8,411 nt of DNA from an uncultured Collinsella sp. (GTDB lineage Bacteria; Actinomycetota; Coriobacteriia; Coriobacteriales; Coriobacteriaceae): assembly GCA_902465425.1 (NCBI GenBank), contig CABQNA010000054.1, positions 1 through 8,411 of the forward strand, given 5' to 3'. A model generated the notes under the pieces. That model was given only the letters and a program-made list of their open reading frames with translations, made no database searches and was not told the origin of the DNA. The translations under genes and the position numbers were made by a program. Every line of letters starts with the position of its first letter. The stretch's first letter is position 1. Of this stretch, positions 1-5,380 are shown in pieces.

Positions 1-425
1 CCGAGCAGGAGAAGCGCGTCAAGGAACTCTTGGAGCTCACCGGTCTGCCCAGCTCCGCTGCCGAGGTTCTTCCCGGCCAGCTTTCGGGCGGCCAGCGTCA
101 GCGCGTCGCAATTGCCCGTGCCCTGTCGCTGAACCCCGATGCCATCATCGCCGACGAGCCCACCTCGGCTCTGGACGTTTCGGTCCGCGCGCAGATTCTG
201 AACCTGCTGACCGACCTTAAGAAGGAGCTCGGCCTGGCCATGGTGTTCATCAGCCATGACATCCAGACGGTCCGCTATATCTCTGACGACATCATCGTTA
301 TGAATGGCGGCAAGATCGTCGAGCAGGGCGAGGCCAAGCAGGTCTTCCAGCACCCCCAGGACCCCTACACCAAGATGCTGCTCGGCGCTGCGCCGTCGCT
401 GCTGCATCCCAAGCTCGGCGAGTAG
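1..425 (+). CDS. Oligopeptide/dipeptide-type ABC transporter ATP-binding protein, C-terminal part (5' end outside window)
   Basis: This is the C-terminal 140 residues of an ATPase that powers an importer of the peptide/nickel (Opp/Dpp) class at the cytoplasmic face of the membrane. The first complete codon is at 3, and the Walker A region lies upstream of the window. Visible motifs are the ABC signature LSGGQRQR (from nt 81), Walker B IIADEPTSALD (from nt 144) and the switch histidine in FISHD (His codon 255-257). The C-terminal HPQDPYTKMLLGAAPSL stretch is typical of the OppD/OppF/DppD/DppF extension. The TAG stop is at 423-425. Opp-like transporters carry sialic acid in some bacteria (the SatABCD type), and the downstream nan genes make that substrate plausible here. 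Substrate is inferred from context only; a peptide transporter cannot be excluded. The family call is firm. Confidence 0.93.
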   Translation, partial: EQEKRVKELLELTGLPSSAAEVLPGQLSGGQRQRVAIARALSLNPDAIIADEPTSALDVSVRAQILNLLTDLKKELGLAMVFISHDIQTVRYISDDIIVMNGGKIVEQGEAKQVFQHPQDPYTKMLLGAAPSLLHPKLGE

Positions 426-441
426 CCTCGCTTTCCCTCCC

Positions 442-469
442 GTGCGCCCGGTTCCCTTGCCGGGCGCAC
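442..469 (+). terminator. Perfect 10-bp hairpin after the ABC transporter gene (terminator-like, no clear U-tract)
   Basis: GTGCGCCCGG (442-451) pairs perfectly with CCGGGCGCAC (460-469) around an 8-nt loop. It starts 16 bases after the ABC gene stop. The bases that follow (ctccgttgcgattt) are not a real U-tract. The hairpin may therefore be a weak or factor-assisted terminator, or a 3' stabiliser of the transporter mRNA that lets the esterase gene be expressed at a different level. The structure is seen directly; its role is inferred. Confidence 0.55.
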
Positions 470-505
470 CTCCGTTGCGATTTCGAAAGGTTGGGTTCAC
501 GAGCC

Positions 506-1483
506 ATGCCAAGTGCTCAGGAGCTACAACATCAATTTGGTGAATATCGAGGCGCCATGCCCCGTCCATCAGATTTCGATCTCTTTTGGAAGGATCGCAT
601 GGCCGAGGCCGACGCCGTCGGGCTTGACTATGCGATCGAGGCGGCATCGGTCACCGACGCCGTGACCTGCCAGCTTTTCGACCTCTGGTATACCGGCATG
701 TGTGGCGCTCGCCTTCATGCCAAGTACCTTAAACCCGTCTCGGACGAGCCCGTGCCATTGGTACTTCAGTTCCATGGGTATCCAGGTGCAAGCCGCAGTT
801 GGTTTGAGCAGGCATCGTTTGCGGGCATGGGCATGGCACTCATCGCCCTCGACTGCCCCGGCCAAGGAGGTCCCTCCGAGGACATTGGCGGATTTGAGGG
901 CACAACGGTTGCGGGCCATATCGTCGCCGGTATCGACGGCGACCCGGCCAACCTCTACTATGTCCGCTTGCACCAAGATATTCGCATCCTGTGCCGCATC
1001 GTTCGCGAGCTCGAGGGCATCGATCTTGCGCGTGTGTTTGTGAACGGCGCGTCGCAGGGCGGCGGTTTGGGCATTGCGACCTGTGCGCTTAACAGCGAGC
1101 TTATCAATCGTGCCGCCATCCTCTATCCCTTCCTGTCAGATTTCCGCTTGGTCTGGGATTTGGATGCCGACGACATTGCCTACGAGGGCCTGCGCTATTG
1201 GTCTCGCTGGTTTGACGAGGACTCGACTCGTATTGACGAAGCCTATGCCAAGCTGGCGTACTTCGATTCCAAGAACTTTGCTCCCATGGTCAAATGCCCT
1301 GTGCTGTTTGGCACAGGCACAGCCGATATTGTCTGTCCGCCAGCGACGCAGTTTGCGGTCTATAACAACCTGACCTGTGAAAAGCGTCATGAGTTCTTTG
1401 AAGGCTTTGGCCACGAGGAGATTCAGGATTTTGACGATCTGATCATTCCGTTTTTCTGCAAGGGAGGGGAGGCTCATGTCTAA
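506..1483 (+). CDS. Acetyl xylan esterase/cephalosporin C deacetylase family (AXE1) esterase, intact catalytic triad
   Basis: This is a 325-residue cytoplasmic-looking alpha/beta hydrolase with no signal peptide. The N-terminal GAMPRPSDFDLFW segment matches the PxxFDxFW opening typical of the AXE1 family (acetyl xylan esterase, cephalosporin C deacetylase). FHGY (residues 89-92) forms the oxyanion region. GASQGGG carries the nucleophile Ser183, TGTADIVCPP carries Asp274, and FGHE carries His303. Length is normal for the family. I chose ATG 506 because GAAAGG (485-490) abuts the in-frame TTG at 491 and could not serve it, although the 15-base spacing to 506 is long. Family members remove acetyl groups from small esters and oligosaccharides. 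Beside nan genes, the likely job is de-O-acetylation of sialic acid before the lyase; AXE1-like esterases with that role occur in pneumococcal sialidase loci. The substrate is inferred. The last 8 bases overlap the next gene. Confidence 0.9.
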   Translation: MPSAQELQHQFGEYRGAMPRPSDFDLFWKDRMAEADAVGLDYAIEAASVTDAVTCQLFDLWYTGMCGARLHAKYLKPVSDEPVPLVLQFHGYPGASRSWFEQASFAGMGMALIALDCPGQGGPSEDIGGFEGTTVAGHIVAGIDGDPANLYYVRLHQDIRILCRIVRELEGIDLARVFVNGASQGGGLGIATCALNSELINRAAILYPFLSDFRLVWDLDADDIAYEGLRYWSRWFDEDSTRIDEAYAKLAYFDSKNFAPMVKCPVLFGTGTADIVCPPATQFAVYNNLTCEKRHEFFEGFGHEEIQDFDDLIIPFFCKGGEAHV

Positions 1484-2327
1484 GTGCGAGAGCAATGTTG
1501 ACGAGCTGATTGTCCCCGGGCTCGTGGGAATTCCTGGAACGGTTTCGTCAAGGCTCGCAGAATATCGGGACTGGCGCGGTGATGTCCAAGCAGATGTTTC
1601 TGATTTAGAGACATGCGCTTCGAATCTTGAGATTCAAGGCCTGGCCATTACGGCGATTGATTTTGTTAACCCCTGCGCCCGTTACTCGGAGGTTTCCTTT
1701 GAGCTCGGTGACGATGCGATTCACGCTCGTTTGATCGAGCCTGTCGGTCGTGCCCGAGTATCTGAGCGCGTGCCGCTGTGCCTGATGTTCCACGACATCG
1801 ATCGGCCTGTGCGCGGCTGGCATCACATGACGAGATTTGCCGCCATGGGGTATGCCGTCCTCGCGCTGGATGACGATGTTGCTGGTGCGGACGACCTGCG
1901 GCGGGGGATTTCTTCGCCCGCTTTTGTCGAGCGCGTCCGTTGGGGTTGCGCGCTGGCGAAGGTGGCGCGCAATCTTGATGGCATGGACCCCGACCGCATC
2001 TTTGCATGGGGCGAGGGCCTTGGCGGCGGAGTCGCGCTGGCGGTTTCTGCTCTGGACGAGCGGGGCCTTGCCTGCACGGCGGTTGCCAATCCAATTCCCG
2101 GTGGTCTCGAGGCTCTGTCGTCTCGGGTGCGCGGATCGGTGCTCATGGGCACATCGCTTATGGATGCCGTGAGCGATCCCAAGGGCCAGCTTGCCGTGTT
2201 CAACGGTCTTGAGTGTGACCGGAGGCATATCATCTATGCCAAATACGCTCACGAGCGCATCAATGCGTTCGAAAACGAAGTCGTCGACTTCTTTAACCAA
2301 ACGTTCTACCCGTGTTCTTTGGCCTAG
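1476..2327 (+). CDS. Shortened AXE1-family paralogue lacking the catalytic serine (probable pseudoenzyme)
   Basis: This 283-residue protein overlaps the upstream esterase by 8 bases and has a strong Shine-Dalgarno run (1461-1472) before ATG 1476, so the two are probably translationally coupled. It aligns with its neighbour across the fold: MDPDRIFAWGEGLGGG matches IDLARVFVNGASQGGG, and LMDAVSDPKGQLAVFNGLEC matches the Asp region. The nucleophile position is Gly181 (GGC, 2016-2018), and the oxyanion FHGY has become FHDI (105-108). Asp230 and His259 are kept with the same 29-residue spacing as in the neighbour. About 42 residues are missing between nucleophile and Asp, and about 18 between the oxyanion strand and nucleophile. 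The frame is open, so it is not a simple pseudogene. It may be a non-catalytic subunit, a binding protein or a decaying duplicate; true function is unknown. Confidence 0.82.
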   Translation: MSKCESNVDELIVPGLVGIPGTVSSRLAEYRDWRGDVQADVSDLETCASNLEIQGLAITAIDFVNPCARYSEVSFELGDDAIHARLIEPVGRARVSERVPLCLMFHDIDRPVRGWHHMTRFAAMGYAVLALDDDVAGADDLRRGISSPAFVERVRWGCALAKVARNLDGMDPDRIFAWGEGLGGGVALAVSALDERGLACTAVANPIPGGLEALSSRVRGSVLMGTSLMDAVSDPKGQLAVFNGLECDRRHIIYAKYAHERINAFENEVVDFFNQTFYPCSLA

Positions 2328-2395
2328 ACGGCCTGGACACTGCCAACAAGAGTGGGTGGCATAGGGTCGCCCGCCAGACAACTAAGGAGATTCTT

Positions 2396-3316
2396 GTGGC
2401 AACTCAGAAATTCACCGGCGTTATCCCTCCCGTCGTTGTTCCCGATACCGAAGACCACCAGCTCGACGTTGCCTCCTTTGAGCGCAGCATCAACCGCATG
2501 ATCGATGCCGGCGTCGATGGCCTGTTCTTCCTGGGCTCCTCGGGCGAGGTCGTTTTCTCCACCGACGAGCGTCGTCGTCAGATCATCGCCGAGGCCGTCC
2601 GTATCGTCGATCACCGCGTGCCTGTTCTGGTCGGCATCATCGACACCGAGACCGAGCGCATGATCGAGCACGGCAAGGTCGCTCAGGAGCTGGGCGCCGA
2701 TGCGCTTGTCGCCACCTGCCCGTTCTATGCCCTGCAGGGCATGACCGAGGTCGAGGAGCACTTCCGCATCCTGCATGAGGAACTCGACCTGCCCATCTTC
2801 GCCTACGACATCCCCGTGTGCGTCCACACCAAGCTCCCCTGGAAGCTCCTTGCCAAGCTCGGCGCCGAGGGCGTTCTGGCCGGCGTCAAGGATTCCTCGG
2901 GTGATGACATCTCGTTCCGCTACCTCGTCCAGGAGAACGAGAAGAACGGCCATCCGATGAGCATTCTCACCGGTCACGAGGTTGTTGTCGACGGCGCCTA
3001 CCTCGGTGGCGCCGACGGTTCCGTCCCGGGTCTCGCCAACGTTGAGCCCGAGGGCTACGTGCGTCAGTGGAAGGCCGCTCAGGCTGGTGACTGGGCTACC
3101 GTCAAGGCCGAGCAGGATCGCCTCAACGAGATTTCGCACATCTGGGATGTCACCTCGGGCGTCCAGGGCTATGCCGGTGGCGTCGGCGCCTTCAAGACCG
3201 CTATGAACCTCATGGGTATCTTCGACAGCCCGACCATGCCGCGCCCGGTGAAGGCCATGACCGGCGAGAACGTCGAGGCGATTAAGAAGGTCCTCCAGGA
3301 CAACGGTCTCCTGTAA
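2396..3316 (+). CDS. nanA: DapA/NanA-family aldolase, likely N-acetylneuraminate lyase
   Basis: This is a 306-residue class I aldolase (TIM barrel, usual family length) of the dihydrodipicolinate synthase/N-acetylneuraminate lyase superfamily. The expected reaction is cleavage of Neu5Ac to ManNAc and pyruvate in the cytoplasm. Motifs are GSSGE (47-51, pyruvate carboxylate loop), Tyr137 in AYDIP and the Schiff-base Lys165 in AGVKDSSGD. Both residue numbers match E. coli NanA. The start is GTG 2396, with AAGGAG at 2384-2389 and 6-base spacing; an in-frame GTG at 2312 lies inside the previous gene and has no such site. Codon choice is strongly biased, like gap, suggesting high expression. The sugar-side residues differ from E. 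coli NanA (GHE at 193-195 for GYDE, GSVPGLANVEP for GSTYN). A related keto-acid aldolase is thus possible, but nanK and nanE next door favour NanA. Confidence 0.82.
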   Translation: MATQKFTGVIPPVVVPDTEDHQLDVASFERSINRMIDAGVDGLFFLGSSGEVVFSTDERRRQIIAEAVRIVDHRVPVLVGIIDTETERMIEHGKVAQELGADALVATCPFYALQGMTEVEEHFRILHEELDLPIFAYDIPVCVHTKLPWKLLAKLGAEGVLAGVKDSSGDDISFRYLVQENEKNGHPMSILTGHEVVVDGAYLGGADGSVPGLANVEPEGYVRQWKAAQAGDWATVKAEQDRLNEISHIWDVTSGVQGYAGGVGAFKTAMNLMGIFDSPTMPRPVKAMTGENVEAIKKVLQDNGLL

Positions 3317-3422
3317 AGCTTCCCCAGGCACCCGATCTTGGGGCTCAAGTGGTCGGGCGTGACCCATTAGGTCAACGCCCGACCACTTTCACCCCAACCT
3401 CGGGCACCTGGGAAACCTTTAC
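3313..3422 (+). repeat. 110-nt imperfect palindrome (long hairpin) between nanA and nanK
   Basis: The two arms pair in one register from 3313/3422 inward. The blocks are GTAAAG/CTTTAC, CCCAGG/CCTGGG (3323-3328/3407-3412), CCCGA/TCGGG (3331-3335/3400-3404), TTGGGG/CCCCAA (3338-3343/3392-3397) and a 14-bp block 3347-3360/3375-3388. After a single bulged A (3374) come GACC/GGTC and a 5-nt loop at 3365-3369. That is about 43 pairs with 9 mismatched positions. The nanA stop codon lies in the outermost block. No U-tract follows, so a standard terminator is unlikely. It could be an RNase III or stability element, a bidirectional terminator, or a palindromic repeat or MITE-like insertion. Confidence 0.8.
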
Positions 3423-3486
3423 TGAGTTGCGGCGATAACACCGCCTTCATTTCCTGTAGTTGTTTTTATCTCCTAAGGAGAGCGAC

Positions 3487-4452
3487 ATGGAGAACAAGTA
3501 CGTCTGCTCTGTCGATATCGGCGGAACTAAGATCGCGACTGCCATCATGGAGTACCCGGCTGACGGCAGCGTGCCCCATCCTGTTTTTGAGGCCGAGGTT
3601 CCTACCGAGGCCCAGGAGGGCGGCGAGGCCGTCTTCCAGCGTATCGAGGCGTCCATCAAGGCTGCTCTTGAGGCGAATCCCGATGTCGAGGTCCTTGGCG
3701 TCGGTATCGGTGCCGCCGGCGTCGTCGATCCCAAGACGGGCGCCATCGCGTATGCCAACGAGATCATGCCCGGCTGGTCCGGCGTTCAGTTGGGGCCGCG
3801 TCTGCGCGAGGACCTCGGTCTTCCCGTTGCCGTTGTAGGCGACGTGCAGGCTCATGCACTGGGCGAGGCCCACTGGGGCGTCGGCAAGGGTAAGTTCTCC
3901 GTCTTGTGTCTTGGCATCGGTACGGGCATCGGCGGCGCATATGTCGAGAACGGCCGCGTGATGCAGGGCTTCCATGGTGCTGCCGGCCATATGGGCCACA
4001 TCGAGTGCTCGGCTGCCGCCGGCATTCCCTGCGCCTGCGGGCGTTCCGGCCATCTGGAGTCGGTTGCTTCGGGCACTTCCATTGGTCGAATGTACGATGA
4101 GCGTTTTGGCCGCGTCGACCCCAGCCGTCCTTCGGTCGGTCGCGATGTGAACGACCTGTGCCGTGCGGGCGACGCAAAGGCGACCGAGGTCATCCATGAC
4201 GCCGGCTTTGCGCTGGGCGCCAGCTTGGGCTCGCTCGCTAACATCCTGGACCCTGAGGTCATCGTGCTTTCGGGCGGCGTGATTCACCAAGGTCCCGATT
4301 GGCGTTCACAGACGTGGAAGGATTCGGTGCACGAAGGCTATGCCAGCCAGGCGCTCGATCCGCTTCAGGACACGCCGATCCTCATCGGTTCTCTGGAGGG
4401 CGATGCTCCGCTCATCGGTGCCGCCGAACACCTTCTTGCGTCGTTGAAGTAA
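3487..4452 (+). CDS. nanK: ROK-family sugar kinase, likely N-acetylmannosamine kinase
   Basis: This is a 321-residue cytoplasmic ROK kinase, expected to phosphorylate ManNAc to ManNAc-6-phosphate with ATP. The N-terminal phosphate loop is DIGGTK (10-15). The probable catalytic base is Asp119 in GDVQAHALGE, where most ROK kinases have NDA. LGIGTGIGGAY (142-152) is the second ATP motif. The zinc site reads GHMGHIE (167-173) followed by CACGRSGHLES (182-192), with His189 in place of the third cysteine of the usual CxCGxxGCxE. The C-terminal LDPEVIVLSGGV is a typical ROK adenosine motif. ATG 3487 has AAGGAG at 3475-3480 with 6-base spacing; the longer in-frame TTG at 3460 precedes this site and is rejected. 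A glucokinase-type specificity cannot be excluded from sequence alone; its position between nanA and nanE supports NanK. Confidence 0.85.
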   Translation: MENKYVCSVDIGGTKIATAIMEYPADGSVPHPVFEAEVPTEAQEGGEAVFQRIEASIKAALEANPDVEVLGVGIGAAGVVDPKTGAIAYANEIMPGWSGVQLGPRLREDLGLPVAVVGDVQAHALGEAHWGVGKGKFSVLCLGIGTGIGGAYVENGRVMQGFHGAAGHMGHIECSAAAGIPCACGRSGHLESVASGTSIGRMYDERFGRVDPSRPSVGRDVNDLCRAGDAKATEVIHDAGFALGASLGSLANILDPEVIVLSGGVIHQGPDWRSQTWKDSVHEGYASQALDPLQDTPILIGSLEGDAPLIGAAEHLLASLK

Positions 4453-4469
4453 ACATAACTACCAAGTGC

Positions 4470-4567
4470 GCCTTCTGAGGTGCCGCAGATTGACGTGAAA
4501 GAGGAGCGAAGCGTACTTCGGTACGCGAGCGACGGTTTGAACGTCAAGGTGCGGTGTCTCAGAAGGC
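4470..4567 (+). repeat. 98-nt long hairpin with UUCG tetraloop between nanK and nanE
   Basis: All stem blocks share one register. GCCTTCTGAG (4470-4479) pairs with CTCAGAAGGC (4558-4567), then GTG with TGT by three G-U wobbles. CCGCA pairs with TGCGG, TTGACGT (4490-4496) with ACGTCAA (4541-4547), and GCGTAC (4511-4516) with GTACGC (4521-4526) around a UUCG loop. Between the last two blocks is a symmetric 14 x 14 internal loop with AGCGA on both sides (4505-4509 and 4528-4532). No U-tract follows. The nanE ribosome binding site starts 7 bases after the stem. It has the look of a conserved structured RNA or a dispersed palindromic repeat; its function is unknown. Confidence 0.8.
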
Positions 4568-4592
4568 TGTTTTGAGAAAGGTTGAGTCGAAC

Positions 4593-5279
4593 ATGACCGT
4601 CGATCCTTTGATTCAATCCCTGAAGGGCAAGCTCGTCGTGAGCGTTCAGGCGTATATGGGCGAGCCGCTTCGTACGCCCGAGACCATGGCTCAAATGTCT
4701 CGCGCTTGCGAGCTCGGCGGCGCTGCCGCCATTCGCTGCCAGGGCCTTGCCGACATTGCCGCCATTAAGGGTCGCTGTGAGGTTCCCGTCATCGGCCTGT
4801 GGAAGGATGGGCACGAGGGCGTTTACATCACGCCGACGCTGCGTCACGCTCGCGCCTGCGTTGCTGCCGGTGCCGATATCGTGGCGATCGACGCCACCGA
4901 TCGTCCGCGCCCCGATGGCAAGACGGTCGAGGATACCTTCCGTCCGCTGCACGAGGAGGGTGTGCTCCTGATGGCGGATTGTGCCACCATCGAGGATATT
5001 CGCCGTGCTGTTGATATGGGCTTTGACCTGGTATCCACCACGCTTTCTCACGGCGTCGCCGCCATCGACTGCACCATGGCCGATGGTCCCGACCTGCCGC
5101 TCCTGCGTCAGGCGACTGAGGAATTCCCCGGCCTTCCCATCATTTGTGAGGGTCGCGTGCATACGCCCGAGGAGGCTCGCGCCGCGATCGATGCTGGCGC
5201 CTGGGCCGTTGTCGTCGGCACCGCCATCACGCACCCCACGAGTATTACAAGTTGGTTCAAGGCTGCGCTTGAGGCGTAA
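4593..5279 (+). CDS. nanE: N-acetylmannosamine-6-phosphate 2-epimerase
   Basis: This is a 228-residue TIM-barrel epimerase that converts ManNAc-6-P to GlcNAc-6-P, the step that brings sialic acid carbon into amino sugar metabolism. Family features are present in order: LVVSVQAYMGEPL with Gln19 (12-24), AAIRCQG with Arg48, IGLWKDGHEGVYITPT with catalytic Lys71 (67-82), and AIDATDRPRPDG (98-109). These are followed by LMADCATIED with Asp129, STTLSHG, CEGRVHTPEEA with Glu186, and VVVGTAITHP in the phosphate-binding end. Length matches the family (about 220-235). The start is ATG 4593 with GAGAAAGG at 4574-4581; the in-frame GTG at 4554 lies inside the hairpin and has no ribosome site. It is the last gene of the nan cluster, and a terminator follows at 5331. 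Confidence 0.95.
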   Translation: MTVDPLIQSLKGKLVVSVQAYMGEPLRTPETMAQMSRACELGGAAAIRCQGLADIAAIKGRCEVPVIGLWKDGHEGVYITPTLRHARACVAAGADIVAIDATDRPRPDGKTVEDTFRPLHEEGVLLMADCATIEDIRRAVDMGFDLVSTTLSHGVAAIDCTMADGPDLPLLRQATEEFPGLPIICEGRVHTPEEARAAIDAGAWAVVVGTAITHPTSITSWFKAALEA

Positions 5280-5306
5280 GACAGACCTCGTATCCGCTCG
5301 GGGCGG

Positions 5307-5312
5307 TATACT
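5307..5312 (+). promoter_or_regulatory. Possible -10 box upstream of rapZ
   Basis: TATACT at 5307-5312 differs from the TATAAT consensus at one position. At 16-18 bases upstream I see no good -35 hexamer (GACCTC at 17), so the promoter is tentative. A start near 5319 would give a leader of about 60 bases that begins just before the 5331-5368 terminator-like hairpin. Confidence 0.4.
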
Positions 5313-5330
5313 CAATATAGGCAATTGACC

Positions 5331-5368
5331 GCGCGGGATCCGGGTTGCTGGGTCCCGCGCTTGTTTTC
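5331..5368 (+). terminator. Rho-independent terminator (or attenuator) between nanE and rapZ
   Basis: GCGCGGGA (5331-5338) pairs with TCCCGCGC (5353-5360). T-G, C-G and C-G pairs extend the stem to 11 bp around an 8-nt loop (5342-5349). TTGTTTTC follows directly. This is the clearest intrinsic terminator in the window and should end the nan transcript. The rapZ ribosome site (GGGAGG, 5369-5374) starts right after it. If the -10 box at 5307 is real, the same hairpin would act as an attenuator in the rapZ leader. Confidence 0.75.
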
Positions 5369-5380
5369 GGGAGGCAGCAC

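Noticed and set aside
491..505. TTG 491 as start of the first esterase
   Set aside because: The only ribosome-site-like sequence (485-490) abuts it; ATG 506 gives the natural N-terminus.
2354..2372. Small hairpin between the second esterase and nanA
   Set aside because: Seven pairs with two wobbles and no U-tract; not distinguishable from chance in GC-rich DNA.
2396..3316. Calling the aldolase DapA (lysine synthesis)
   Set aside because: Neighbouring nanK and nanE point to sialic acid use; the active-site Lys and Tyr are shared by the whole superfamily and do not favour DapA.
2324..3367. Long minus-strand open frame (347 aa) opposite nanA
   Set aside because: It mirrors the strongly biased codons of nanA, has low-complexity composition rich in Gly, Asp and Leu, and shows no recognisable domain.
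3460..3486. TTG 3460 as start of nanK
   Set aside because: The AAGGAG site lies downstream of it and is well placed for ATG 3487.
3423..3486. Separate nanK promoter (TTGCGG at 3427) or GGCG/CGCC operator
   Set aside because: No -10 box at acceptable spacing, and the 4-bp dyad is too short to support.
3466..4290. Minus-strand open frame opposite nanK
   Set aside because: No domain or ribosome site is evident, and the + strand gene is unambiguous.
4554..4592. GTG 4554 as start of nanE
   Set aside because: It falls within the hairpin arm, has no ribosome site, and would add residues not seen in the family.
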